Shown here in pieces: positions 45,221-57,359 of a DNA stretch of 64,000 nucleotides; within the stretch, counting starts at the first letter, position 1; each line of letters begins with the position of its first letter. Source of the DNA: Raphanus sativus (Eukaryota > Streptophyta > Magnoliopsida > Brassicales > Brassicaceae); NCBI RefSeq assembly GCF_000801105.2, contig NC_079519.1, forward strand, positions 11,406,668 to 11,470,667, in the 5' to 3' direction. A program made the translations under genes and the position numbers. Below the pieces are notes generated by a model. That model did not search any database and was not told where the DNA came from. It worked only from the letters and a program-made list of their open reading frames with translations.

Positions 45221-46626
45221 ACAACTATGTATTTTTGTTTGTTTTGATTCAAAATAAGTCTATTTTATTTTTTCTTAACATTTTAGAATGATTGATATTA
45301 TTTTGTAAGAAAAAAACTAAAAATGTATGTTTGCTTTGCACACTTAAAGTGTGAAGTTTATAAACTAATATCCGATAAATTGACAGATCATCGGTCTGAA
45401 ATATAACATAACTCAATAAAATTATTAATTTTTTTTTAAAGTAATATATTTTAAAGTAATATATAAATGTATGATCTTATTAAAATCATAAATTAATATA
45501 TGATACTTACAAAGTTATATAAATATTAAAATCATTATATGGTTAAAGTTTTTACAATGAAATAATCTATATATGTTTTTTAAAAATTCAAACCATTTTG
45601 ATACTATTTAAAAATATTAGGTATAAGAACACATTTATATTTTAGTGTATATATTTCTGTACACCAAAAAAATTTAGAATAATATATAAAAGGTAAATTT
45701 ATAAAATTCAATACTTTTATACATCATGAAAACAAGTATTCTTTTTTTTTAAATTAACATATATTAAATAAATGAATTAAAAAGAAACACTTTTCTGTTA
45801 ACTAATAACACAATTAATTAATTAAATATTTTAATCTTAACATTATTAGTTTACTAATAAATCAAATAATCCAAAATGGAAACTTTGTATCTGTGTTAAC
45901 AACATTTTTAATCTGAATCTTTACACTTTGTGTAAGCTTGTTGCTACTGAAATTTTCAATTGTAGAATTTCGGAGATTGCAAAAAGCCAAAAACGTTGAA
46001 GAAACTTCCACATCTTTGAAATCCTTCCAAATGGATTAGGAAAGTAGGCAATCTTCTGTAAAGACACCATCTCACCAAATCTGGGATGTCTGTCTCAAAT
46101 GCCACTTTCCCTGTCAAAATTTAATCTTGCATTCTGCTACACATATTAAGGCTTCAAGTTTCTCATGTAATGGTGTTAAGCTCAGAGGGATATTCCTGAC
46201 ATCCATTAAAACTTCAAATCCTTTTTATTGACTAAACCGTCACTGACCTATAAGACAATCTGAATCCTTCCCAGAACCGTCATTGTATACTACCTTCTTG
46301 CATGTGGGGTTATTGGAAATGTTATCTGATTATCTACTCGTTCCAGAACGGAGTTCATCATTTGAGCATCATTCCACATAGTAGTCTCTAATTTCGCAAG
46401 TTATAGATAGTATCTCCCTCTGGTCTCTGTCAATATATTTCAATAGACTGTATCATTTTGACTTTTTCAAATGTACCATTTACTTCATGGGAACTGGTTA
46501 GCATATAAATCTAGTGATATCCTCCAGAATAAGTAATTCATGTTTGTGAACAAGGATTCTATTGGGATTAGTACTATTTTGCTATTATGTTAACTAGATT
46601 TTGATGAGTGCTTTGAATTATAAAGT
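45177..46626. other. AT-rich gene-free region
   Basis: (AT)n run at about 45188-45216, then AT-rich sequence with no recognisable gene. 45950-46600 has more mixed composition but no supported frame. Confidence 0.55.
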
Positions 46627-46631
46627 AAATC

Positions 46632-47473
46632 TGTTGTGAATGCAAACAAAGTCCCACATTGGAAGTTTAGACAAATAGTGTCTAGTATATAAAGGGATAT
46701 CCAACTCTGATTAGTACGAGACCTTTTGGGAAGGAGTCCCAAACCAAATCCATACGGGCTTTACTGCTTCGGCCAAAGTAGACAATATCATACTAATCGG
46801 ACAATAGAGAATTGGACATGGGCTTGGAAAAGCCCAAAAATTGGTATCAGAGCCAGGTTGACGAATATCTGCAAGAAGACCAGAATACCTTTCAAGTTCG
46901 AAGAGCCTCCACTTCGATGGGAAGGGCGGAGTGCGTAGCAGAGGCCAGTCAAAGATCCTGGAAGCTTCGGTTGTGGGAGGAGAATCCTCAAGATGACTTC
47001 GCGAATAAGTGGTGTCGGAGACTTGTATCGAAAGTCTCTCCCTAACGACGATACAAGATTAGGTGGATATTCTTAACGGTGATGCAAGGATTAGGTGGTG
47101 AATGTCCTAATGGTGTAGTAAGTGTTAGGTGGATAAATCCTAATGGTGTAACAAGGGTTAGGTGAAGAGTCCCGTTGGTGACTACAGCGGTACAAGACGT
47201 GTGCCAGGTTTCGCTGGAGGTTGAAAACCAAGGGTTCATGTGGTACTTGGTTTGAGAAGAGGTTTGTTGTGAATGCAAACAAAGTCCCACATTGGAAGTT
47301 TAGACAAATAGTATCTAGTATATAAAGGAATATCCAACTTTGATTAGTACGAGGCCTTTTGGGAAGGAGCCCAAAATCAAATCCATGCGGGCTTTACTAC
47401 TTCGGCCCAAAGTGGACAATATCGTACTAATCGGACAATAGAGAATTGGACATGGGTTTGGAAAAGCCCAACA
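46632..47473 (+). mobile_element. TRIM (terminal-repeat retrotransposon in miniature)
   Basis: Two LTRs of about 208 bases (46632-46839, 47265-47473) start TGTTGTGAATGCAAACAAAG. The primer site TGGTATCAGAGC (46842-46853), for initiator-Met tRNA, follows the first, and a purine-rich GAGAAGAGG precedes the second. Imperfect target copies AAATC/CAATC flank it. The 0.43-kb interior has no coding capacity and holds four 30-34-bp units ending in GATTAGGTGG-like words (47043-47174). Confidence 0.92.
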
Positions 47474-47478
47474 CAATC

Positions 47479-47810
47479 TATGGAGAGAAGATGAGCATTT
47501 TTTGGCTTTTTGGTTAATGATGGGCTTCAAATTGTAGTTTGTGCATTAATAACTTCAGGTCAATACCAAGCAAGTCTGGTGCTTCATACTTTCAGGTTCT
47601 TGCTAGTATCACCAAGAAGTAACAAGGCAAATAAATGCTCAGTACTTGAAACCAATTTCCCCTCGGAGTCACAACACTTTTTCAGACTATAGACATTTGC
47701 ATAGCAGCCGTTCAAAAAAAGAAGAAGAAGTTTGCATAGCCAAAAAAAAAACAGAAAGGAAGACTAACTAAAAAAAAAGAGAACCAAGTGTACAAAAGGT
47801 AACTTTTATG
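47479..47810. other. Intergenic sequence
   Basis: No gene. Ends in A-rich low-complexity sequence at about 47715-47790. Confidence 0.5.
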
Positions 47811-48022
47811 ATGGCCGAGGGAGGCCGAGAAGATTGAGAATGCAGCCTAGAGTTACATTCCTTCCAGATTAGATACAAAGAAGCTTGATACACTAGCTTT
47901 AAAATTAGAATTCTATTCTTGTCTCTTGATGCTGGAACAAGATGGGCTTTCAGGTAGAAGAAAGACCAGACTCCTGAGCTAAACGGACAATCAAAAAACA
48001 GATGTTGTCTTGTTTTAAGTGA
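47811..48022 (-). pseudogene. LINE zf-RVT fragment
   Basis: The minus strand encodes TRQHLFFDCPFSSGVWSFF and, after a small deletion, ILILKLVYQASLYLIWKECN and SRLHSQSSRPP. It is clearly the same LINE family as 44664-45176 but shorter, with both ends lost. Confidence 0.85.
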
Positions 48023-48446
48023 GTTTACCTACATATAGTCCATTTCGTTTTTTTTTGTCTACATATTAATGGACTATGTTTTGTTTTAAGTGAGTTTACC
48101 TATTGCTGGACCTAATTCCCATATTAATGGGCTATATTTATTTGTCTACATTTTAATGGGCTATATTTTTCTGTCTATATTTTAATAAGCTACATTTTAC
48201 TCCATATTTTGAGAGAAACTAAATTTTCTCGGTTAAAATCAAGATTTGCTAAGATTTCTTTGCACCTGACCACCTGTCATTTTACTCCATATTTTAAGAA
48301 CTAAAGTGGTTCTAATATCTTTTTGGGCCTTTGTTAATTTTTAAGAGAATTTTGGGCTAATAAATTTTCATTTTATGTTAGAGATTTATCTTTACAAATT
48401 CCATTTATAAATAATATAAATTTCTTTCAATATAGAAATTATTTAA
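48023..48446. other. Low-complexity intergenic sequence
   Basis: Recurrent ATTAATGGGCTATATTT / TTTTAATGGGCTATATTT words at about 48060-48200. No gene. Confidence 0.5.
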
Positions 48447-48875
48447 TCTATATTATTAAAAATGAGCATATCTTTGAAACTATAAATTCCAATTTTCTAA
48501 TATACATAAAATCTTTACAACTATATTTCATCTATAACTAAATATGGTTAATAATTTAATATGAACTTATGCATTTCTAAATTTGTTAACAAAATAATCC
48601 ATACAATTGAATAAGTAAAGAAACATATCAAATATTTGTTTTATTGAATATAAAGTTAACAAAAATCCACAGATAAACTATATGATTAACAAACATCTTT
48701 CCAAAATTTTTGATATAAATAACTAATCTAATTCATCGTTTAAACATTTTAGATCACCATATAATATAATATCTATATATATATATATAATATCTCAATT
48801 ACATAACCTATACCAAATTTCAAAAAAAATCAAACCGAAAAGAACACCCGTGCGGACGCACGGATCAAAGTCTAG
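48447..48875 (+). mobile_element. 429-bp non-autonomous Helitron
   Basis: The 5' end TCTATATTATTAAAAATGAG follows an A. The 3' hairpin CCGTGCGGACGCACGG (48848-48863) is followed by ATCAAAGTCTAG and T. No coding sequence. Confidence 0.88.
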
Positions 48876-50318
48876 TGATATTTTTAAAGTTACGTCTTAC
48901 AAGTAATATGAATAAAATTCATCTCCCAATAACACTACATTTATAAGTCTTTGAATTATGATTATAAACTGTGTTTAATTAATGAAATCAATATTGGATT
49001 TAAAAATTTGGTTTGGCACCAAAATATATACAATCACTCAAAATAAAGGATGAATATTCAACGGATTTTCCCGTCATTCCTAAATAGGCCAAATATTGTA
49101 TTTTTTAAAAAAATAGTTAGATTTTTTTACCATTTACCGAAGAGAAAAATTTTTCAGAAATTTCCAACCGAAATCGTCACAAGTTTTTGACGACCATTTT
49201 CATCAGAAATTTGTGACAAAAAATCCATCAAAAATTTTAAAATATTTTTTTTTAAATAAAAAATTTAATATGTATATTTTATAATACAAATTATATAGAA
49301 TTAATTCTACAATAGTTTTCTAGACTTTTCATACAATTTTTTTTGGTTAAATACATATTATATACCATTTAGTAAAAAAAAATTTCTAAATATTAGAAAA
49401 ATGATTTTAATAAAAAGAAAGTAAAAAAACTGTCGAACATACATCATGAAAAAACAATACTGTATGTAAATTTTTTGTTTAAAATGTAAATAAATATTTT
49501 ATCACAATAAATATTTTAAAAACAAAAACCTTTTTCCAAAAAAAAAAGAAAGAGAAGAAAATCTTAAGTCACTTAAAAACTTTTTCTTAATAATACTTAA
49601 CTTAAACAAAATTTTCAAAAGAAAATAGAAAGAAAAAAAAAATTTATTAATAGTTTATAAAAAATATAATAATACACGTTAATATAATTTTACAACAACA
49701 GTTTATAATATTACATTTTTAAAACATGTGTACAAAAAACAGAAAAAACAATTTAGAGAAAACGTTTTGTAAGGATTTTTTTATAATTGTGTTTACAAAA
49801 CTGTTTCCTAAATTTACATAGTAAAAATCTTAAATTAATTAACAATTTTTTTATCACTAATCTAGTTACACTTACATAACGTAACTAAATGTATCCTAAA
49901 TCAAGTTCAAACATATAGATCTATACAAAAACCCAAACCACAAAGGCACAAACTAAACCAATATTAAAAAGCATGCATAGAAAATAATAAATCAACATAA
50001 ACTTACATATTTTAGAGATCCAAGCGTGGGTTGTGAAAGAAAAATAAAAGAGAAAAGGGGAAAAAAAACATTTGTCAAAGAAGAAGACGAGAGAAAGAGT
50101 ATGTGGTAAAGTGAAGCATAGGAAAAGAGACATGTGTTTTCCAATGTATATTATTTTGATTTTTTTACACTGTAAGACACTTTTTGACTTTAGAATTACA
50201 CTTTAAGGCACATCACACTTGAGACACACTTCTGCACATCAAAAAGACTGGAATGACCTTAGACTAAAAAGAAAGAAACGGAATTGAACCTGCAACCAGT
50301 TGCTGTTCACCAACCCCT
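48876..50318. other. AT-rich gene-free region
   Basis: No gene is supported. 49150-49240 contains a few GACGA/TCGTC-type words but no clear element border. Confidence 0.5.
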
Positions 50319-50538
50319 TGTTAGGGTCAAAAACGGTCACAACGAAATTAACGTTCGAAAATATTCCTCGAAAAAAATAATTTTCGTAAAAATTACTTAA
50401 ACTAATTTTTACGATAAAATTCTTGAATATATTTGTCTGCAGCGTCGAAACAAGTTCCAATGGTTCGTGTTGACGGCGAAGTTAGGAAAGGAAAACTTAT
50501 ACAAAAAACTCGCGGGAAAATCTTGTTTAAGAAAATTA

Positions 50539-50629
50539 ACGATTTCTTAAATCAACGATTTCTTAACTACGATTTCTTAAATCAACGATTTCTTAAATCA
50601 ACGATTTCTTAAATCAACGATTTCTTAAA
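50539..50629 (+). repeat. 15-bp tandem repeat
   Basis: Six units of about 15 bases based on ACGATTTCTTAAATC, inside the LTR fragment. Confidence 0.9.
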
Positions 50630-50753
50630 AATCGTCTCCTTGCAAAAGGTTCCGCGACTAAACGACGTTCTCGTTAAAATACGATCATCGGAGGTAACAA
50701 AAGATCGTTAAACCACGAGGATGGGGGCTTGGCAGTCGCAGGACCATACGAAG

Positions 50754-50844
50754 CTCGGTCGCTATAGCGACCGAGATCATACACAAGCTCGGTCGCTATA
50801 GCGACCGTGCTCATACACAAGCTCGGTCGCTATAGCGACCGAGC
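50754..50844. repeat. Triple 34-bp-spaced palindrome
   Basis: CTCGGTCGCTATAGCGACCG begins at 50754, 50788 and 50822. The first and third copies are perfect palindromes of 22 and 24 bases. The second has one mismatch at its outer edge. Confidence 0.95.
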
Positions 50845-50880
50845 TCCATACGAGTGACCGGGCAACCAGACCCGTCTCGG

Positions 50881-51209
50881 CGAGGGCTTCGATTTGATAT
50901 CTTGATCGTTTTCTGGGTCTTCACGGTTTGAGAGAACGGTCTCTTTGAAGTTTCTGGTGATCTAGGCCATAACTCGTGGTGAGTGTTTTATTGAGGTTTT
51001 GGCAATATTTGTCCTTTGTCAACATGATTCCATGACTACATTTTTATTCTCTTGTTAACATGAATCTATGTTCAGTTTTCATTTCTCTTATCCACATTAC
51101 TACATGTCCACAACTCTATGCATTCTTTTTGTTAACATGAGTTCATGCCAAAAATCTTTTTTTTTCTTTTTTGGTGAGGTTTTGTGATATATGGTGTTTT
51201 ATACATCAT
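50881..51209. other. Gap between LTR fragment and Athila-like element
   Basis: From about 50990 the words TTAACATGA and ATGTCCACAACTCTATG recur. The same words continue after 53800, so this is the left flank of the gypsy insertion. Confidence 0.6.
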
Positions 51210-53799
51210 TGTATATATGTTTTCTAATTGGTTTTCAAGTCTTTATCGAATCTTTCTAGTCTTTTTCGAGTCATTACAGGTCTGGAGTTGCACTGGATGG
51301 GAGATGGACCTGCTGGAACAAAAGAAGCAGAAAACACGAATACCATTCGATTGTGGTAGTGTGCACATTAGGTTAATTGGTGTGCGTGAACACGAATATC
51401 AATTTGGCGCCGTTGCTGGGGACCATCTTTTTACCTTTATTTTTCGGTTATTTATTTAGTTTAAGACCTCTAACTTGCTCTTTTCTCTTTGTTGCAGGAG
51501 ATCGCAAGGTTTAGAAAATCAGAAGAGACAACAGCCAAGGCCTACTGACACCACCATGGGTGATCACGGTCATCAGGATGATCTCGCTGCAGCAATGCAA
51601 CTGATGCAACAGCAGATGCTTCAGATGCAGCAGACATCCAAGCTCAGCAAGCAGCTGCAGAACAATCTGCTCAACAGGCTGCTCTCGCGCGGCAGGAACA
51701 AGCAGCGCAGACTGTTCCAATCGGGGAGAGAAACCTTCTGCGGAACATTCCTACTACGCGCTCTGCCATTGTTCCTCCACTCTGCACCAGGCAGGACTTC
51801 GAGATCAAGCCTGCTCTGATTGATCTGGTGCAGAGAAAAGTGTTCTCTGGTCTCTCTGCAGAAATTCCAATGGAGCATATTGAGAATTTCGAAAAAGTCT
51901 GCAGTTTCACTCGTACGAATGGTGTGCCACCAGACTACATCAAGTGCATGTTATTCCCATTCTCTCTTGATGGAAAAGCTGCACGGTGGTTGAACTCTCT
52001 CCCTACCGGCTCTCTCACATCGTCGGAACAGGTCCGATCAGCGTTCCTCAACCATTTCTACTCTAAGGCGAGAACAGCTACATTGAGGAACAAGATCACC
52101 TCATTCAGACAGCTCCATGATGAGCCTTTTTGTGACGCATGGGAGCGCTTCAATGACTACCAAAGAGAATGTCCTCACCATGGATTTGATGATGATTACC
52201 TCCTGGGCATTTTCTATGATGGGGTGGACTGGAAATACCAAGGTGCTCTAAACTCTTCGAGCAATGGAGACTTCATGACTCAGACCACTGATGGAGCGCT
52301 CAAGCTGATTGAGAACATGGCAGCTAGCTCAACCAATGAGAACCAGGAGAGCGATCGCGCCAAGGAAGTCGACAGTGTACACACCCAGAAAATTGATGAG
52401 CTGACAGCTAAGGTCGATCAGCTACTGCAGAACAACCAGGCACAAGGATCTGGGTATCAGAACACCACCCCGCAGAGCAATCAGCAAGCTGTTCCAGCCG
52501 CGAGTGCTCCGCCTGCAGGGAACAGTCCGCCAGATGATCTGAAAAATCTGAATATTATGATGCAGCCGATGCTCCAGAGCCAGCAACTTCAGGTCAAGGC
52601 ACTGAATCAGGTTACCACAGACATCAACAGTTGTATATATGTTTTCTAATTGGTTTTCAAGTCTTTATCGAGTCTTTCTAGTCTTTTTCGAGTCATTACA
52701 GGTCTGGAGTTGCACTGGATGGGAGATGGACCTGCTGGAACAAAAGAAGCAGAAAACAGTGCAGTTTGGTGATTTTCACGCAGAACAGTCTGATGACTGT
52801 TCCCGATCAAGCGGAACAAGCAGACGGAGTGATCCCGCGGTTGTTCCCGACGAATAAGGAAAATACAACATCTCGGGATTTGCCCTAATTATCCTCTTTT
52901 TCTCTCTGGCCGCCTGTGGCTTTTGATATAACTTCTTTTTCTATTTTTCTACATCATTCTACGCTATTCTAGACACAAGAAACCATTGGAGACTTTGAGA
53001 TTTATTGGAATTGCTTATTGTAAAGGGAGAAGGCTCCATCTCTCTCTCCATAGAGAAGATTATCCTGAACCCTCTCTTTGTTTCTGTTATTTTTATGAAG
53101 TATTATTCAGTATCCATGTCTTTGATCTCTTGTGTCATGGCTGAGTAGTCGGCTAGCTTGTCTAGGGTTCTAGGGTGTTGATTTCGTGAGCTAAACATAG
53201 ATAAGTGAATCCATTGATTGTCTTCATTCATAACTGTTCTTATTGCTTGCATTAAACTGGCCGCTTAATGTTAGATCATAGGTTTAACCTGTTCATTAAC
53301 CGTGTAATAGGTTGCTAGATCTGTTTTGAATGAGCATTGCATCCCTGATCAGCGAAAGTAGATATTAGGGTGTTTTGTGAACCTATCGGACTTGATCTCT
53401 ATTGCTTGCGATCACTTCTCACCTCAACGACAGTTAGACGGTGAGATCGATCAGCATAGGGAGCAGTACCACGACAGTGGGCTGTTCTACTTGAGTGATC
53501 CGAGTTCTAGACTGTTCTTATTAGCACTTGAATAATTGTTTGGCTCACAAGTATTGACACCCGATGAAGTAACCCTAGGCTGGCTTCTCTTTAATCTGAA
53601 TTCACATTTACTTTATTTTATTTGCTGCTTGTTACAAAACTCAAAACCCCCATATTGTTTTAGCTTAATATTGATCCTATAGAAATAAAGTGTAAGAGTT
53701 GGTCTCTGTGGATTCGATCCTAAAGTGCTACATCGACATATCATTCGATTGTGGTAGTGTGCACATTAGGTTAATTGGTGTGCGTGAACACGAATATCA
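51210..53799 (+). mobile_element. Internally deleted Athila-like Ty3/gypsy element
   Basis: The 5' LTR (51210-51401) and 3' LTR (52632-53799) both start TGTATATATGTTTTCTAATT and end CACGAATATCA. The 5' LTR lacks about 1 kb between GCAGAAAAC and ATTCGATTGTGG. The primer-site region TTGGCGCCGTTGCTGGGGA starts at 51404. Only part of gag lies between the LTRs. Protease, RT, integrase and the polypurine tract are deleted, and gag runs straight into the 3' LTR. No clear 5-bp target duplication. Confidence 0.88.
51556..52649 (+). pseudogene. Athila-like gag, frameshifted and truncated
   Basis: From ATG 51556 (MGDHGHQDDLAAAMQLMQQQ) the frame is lost near 51632 by an apparent one-base deletion. The correct reading resumes in another frame through ADIQAQQAAAEQSAQ. 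The retrotransposon gag domain follows at 51828-52330, with FPFSLDGKAARWLNSLPTGS and WERFNDYQRECPHHG. A Gln-rich, coiled C-terminus ends at 52631, where the 3' LTR supplies CIYVF and a stop. Non-functional. Confidence 0.88.
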
Positions 53800-55530
53800 T
53801 TTTGGTTACACCAATCCATGTCCACAATTTGTGGTATCAAAACTAAATTTGTTCACATCTTGATATCCATCCATGTCCACAACTCTATGTCCACAACTCT
53901 TATGTATTTTTTTGTTAACATGAGTCATCTTCTTAGCATGAGTTCGTTGTTAGCATGAGTTCTTTGTTAACATGAGTTCATGCCTAACTGAGAAAATGTT
54001 AGCCTGACTTAATAGAAAATGTTGATTTTTCTGTTATAGTGAAGCAGAGTCTTCGGATCTCCGGTACCGAGTTGAAATCAAGACTCGGCGATTTTTCCAA
54101 GTCATGTCAACGAGGCAATAAGAGAAATTAACAGTTTCCACCATCTGAACCGAGTAAACCGGCTGCTCCGGTGAATAGACCTTTGTTTCCGATGTCAATA
54201 AGGTGACAGGTAACAATTTCTTTTTGATTTTCTATGATGGTGACTAATCGATGGAGCTTTTATCTATAAAATCTTGATTTGGTCAATTGTGTCCATGTCC
54301 ATGTTTTATATACATCTCTGTCCACATTTCATTTGTTCATGTTCACATTTTTTATTATTAGATGTTGTCTACAACATCTTGTTTTTAAGTTCATGTCCAC
54401 AAAAATATATTATTAAAACCAAAAGCTCCGATTTATCTCTAATTTGAGTGTGTACACATATTTCTTTAATCAACAAAACTCATCTATTTTAATGTACAAA
54501 GTCTACAAAATAATCTCTAGTCTTTACGTTATCCACATTTCTGGTGTCCACATCTTTTTTATCCATGTCCACACTTTTTTAGTACACAACTATACATATT
54601 TAGCTTACTGTAATAATTATAATTATTTTATATATCTTTATATTTGAAATAAAAGTTAATTCAAATATAAGGTAAAACTATAAAACAATATAATAAAATT
54701 GTTTTAGAAGAGATACAGATTTCATCCGACGTCTATTATGAAGACACACTCTTCTGATATACAATAAATTAATGAGAGAACTTAATTCCAGCTGGTTTCT
54801 ATCTAGTTTTTCTAAAAGAAGGAAGGGCTTTTTGGTCCAACATTTCATCTCTCTCCTCTATATTGTGCTTCTCAAGTGGATTGTGTTCTATTGTGTAAAA
54901 AAGAGACAAATGTGTCTTAATGAGTAAGTCACTCCTATTTTTTCTAAAAGAAAGAAAGACTTTTTGGTCCAACATTTCATCTCTCTCCTCTATATTGTGC
55001 CTCTCAAGTGGATTGTGTTCTATTGTGTAAAAAGAGACAAATGTGTCTTAATGAATAAGTCACTCTGTTATTTTGGGGCGGAAAAATTGATATGTGATTT
55101 TTTAGAAATTTTTTATTTACCGTTTAGCTTTTCTTTTTCCGGATAAATAAAGATGGTCGATAAACTAAAGAAAATTTCCGATAACTTTAGTCCGTTCAAA
55201 AATTTTAATGACTTTATTCCATTGACTTTTTTATGTTTTTACGCCGTTTAAATTTTCTAATGATTTTAGTCAGCTAAAAATTTATCACGATATTTTGATG
55301 GTTTTTCTTCTGTTTGAGAGCTTAGAAGTTACAAATTTTAAAATTTTCAGCTTCAAATAATGCACTAAATATTTTAGATATTATTTTTTAAATAGATTTT
55401 TTGGAAGATTTTACAATTATCCATTTCCATATAATAGGGTGTGATTGGTAGTTGTTGTGGATGTTTTTCCCAACCCTATTTATTTCTAAAACACCAAAAT
55501 CAGAGTAATCAAGTTTTAATTTATTTTTAA
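53800..55530. other. Gene-free flank with recurrent TTAACATGAG / ATGTCCACA words
   Basis: 53870-54620 repeats CATGTCCACA and GTTAACATGAGTTCATG-like words seen also at 50990-51150. The small minus-strand frame at 54034-54216 has no recognisable domain. 55070-55530 is AT-rich and empty. Confidence 0.5.
54807..55070 (+). repeat. 132-bp tandem duplication
   Basis: Two near-identical units beginning TTTTCTAAAAGAA (TCTAAAAG at 54811 and 54943) and running through CTCTCAAGTGGATTGTGTTC. Confidence 0.9.
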
Positions 55531-55532
55531 CT

Positions 55533-56728
55533 TATTCTTGGGTTCACCCCTAAAGTGAACCTAGAGGTTCACCCAACCAATAGGAATCACTCATTTTACA
55601 ATTGATATCTTTTAAGAAAGGAAACAAAATATTATCAAGTTATATTATGTTTTTAAAATAAAAAATGTTAAAAATAAATAAAAATAGTAATACATGTAAC
55701 AAAAAAATTTAAAAATATTTTAACTCAGTCATCAAAACACTAAACCCTAAACTCTAAATTAAAAAACATTAAACACTAAATCTTAAAAATACCAAATCTT
55801 TAATCCTAAAAAGAGTTTAGGGTTTACCAATGGTTTAAGGTTTAGTATTTCGATGACGGTGTTAAAATATCTATTTTTTTTTTGTATATACTAGAGTTTA
55901 GAGTTTAGAGTTTAAGATTATCCAAGATTCTCCACAGGTCCCAACTAATACAGGTAGATGGTGTTTCTCAGATGGATCATGGAAAGACAAGGAAAAGTTC
56001 TCGGGTCAGGAGTGGTACAGTACTCTGCCGGGTTTTGTGGGATTGATGGGAGCAAGAAATACAAGAGCGAGTCTGTCTCCACTGCACGCAGAGATCGAAG
56101 CTCTCATTTGGTCAATGGAATGTATGAGGAATTTAAGGCAGTATAATGTTACTTTTGCAACGGATTGCTCGCAATTGGTGAAGATGGTTTCGGAACCAGA
56201 TGAATGGCCAGCCTTTGCAACCTACTTAGAAGACATAAGAAGTTTGAGGAGTAGTTTCAATACTACGGAGATCATTCATGTACCAAGGACGAATAACAAA
56301 AAGGCGGACAGTCTAGCACGCAGTGCAAGAAAGCAACCGTCTTACGTCGCTCACATGGATGCGGATCCCCCGATTTGGTTAACAGAGTCAATATGAGTCT
56401 GTAATGTTGCTGACAAAAAAAAAAAAAGATTATCCAAGTATTTAGCGTATACCCAAGGATTTAGGGTATACTCAAAGGTTTAGGGTATACTCAAGGGTTT
56501 AGGGTTTAGGATTTAAGGTTTATTTTTTTTTGACAATGTTAAAAAATATTTTTTTTAAAATCAAATAACTACTATTATTTTTATTTGTTTTTATTTTATT
56601 TATTTTAAAAACATAATATAACTTGATAATATTTGGTTTTCTTTTTTAAAAGATATTAATCATGAAATTACTTGATTCCTATTGGTTGATTCCTTATAAA
56701 GGTTCACCTAGGGGTGAACCCAAGAATA
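55533..56728. mobile_element. Long-TIR MITE containing telomere-like words
   Basis: About 180 bases at 55533-55710 are the imperfect inverted copy of 56560-56728: TATTCTTGGGTTCACCCCTA at both ends, and TTATCAAGTTATATTATG inside. ACT occurs at both borders (55530-55532, 56729-56731), a possible 3-bp target duplication. The core has TTTAGGGTTTA-like words and is split by a LINE insertion. Confidence 0.8.
55927..56425 (+). mobile_element. 5'-truncated LINE insertion with RNase H domain
   Basis: Flanked by the exact 13-base duplication AAGATTATCCAAG (55914-55926, 56426-56438), with an A tail before the second copy. One open frame from the insertion edge to TGA at 56396 encodes the RNase H-like (RVT_3) end of a plant LINE: GRWCFSDGSWKDKEKF, LSPLHAEIEALIWSME, FATDCSQLVKMVSEP and HVPRTNNKKADSLARSA. 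Acidic residues D (FSDGS), E (HAEIEAL) and D (ATDCS) are present, as is the late D of KADSLA. RT and endonuclease are missing. Confidence 0.93.
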
Positions 56729-56732
56729 ACTC

Positions 56733-57359
56733 TTTATTTTTTTTTTTTTTTTTGTCGACAACTCTTTATTTTTTAAAACCACAGTTCTTGAAATAATCTA
56801 CACAACTGTATAAGTGTTCTCCAGAGCCAAATATACAAAGCAATTTTTTAGTGCTTTCCATAAAATTCTACGGCAATAAAATCTAAAATTACAGCAAAAA
56901 GTCTACAGATTTTTTCTACAATAATAATTTTGAAATTACAGCTATTACCAATCGGACCCAATATTTAAGTGAGATTATATATATTTTTATATTTTTTAGT
57001 TATATATAATTTTTGATAATTATTTTTATTTATATAGGGTAATTGTGTCCAACATTAAAAATTAATACAAATGTATATATATATATATATATGAACAAAA
57101 TCTATTTCCAATATGGTATATTTTTAGTATTTTGGTTTGTCTGATTTATTATCATGTTGTTTGTAATTGAGTTCCGGTGAACTGATCATGTTACTTGGGT
57201 TTTGTTTAAATATCATGGCACGCATTGCCTCAGGTTGTTGGTGGAAAGACTACGTCAACAAATCAAGCAGGAAGCGCTATTTATTTTCAGATTCATAACT
57301 CTTTGCTTCTCTAATAGAAACAATCTAAGTGTATGTCTATCTCATGTGTCCGACCTGAT
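56733..57359. other. Intergenic sequence with T run and (TA)n
   Basis: T-rich tract at about 56738-56754, (TA)n at 57074-57091. 57202-57300 has a short frame with no recognisable domain; it may belong to the captured region that follows. Confidence 0.45.

Larger units (their letters stand above)
50319..50880 (+). mobile_element. Ty3/gypsy-like LTR fragment
   Basis: The start TGTTAGGGTCAAAAACGGTC matches the head of the LTR at 10675. It carries a 15-bp tandem tract and a triple palindrome typical of Brassica LTR elements. Its right border is unclear (about 50880-50990). No internal domain is attached, so it is a truncated or solo LTR. Confidence 0.7.

Noticed and set aside
49130..49250. Possible CACTA subterminal region (GACGA/TCGTC words)
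   Set aside because: Few, irregular words and no CACTA terminus nearby.
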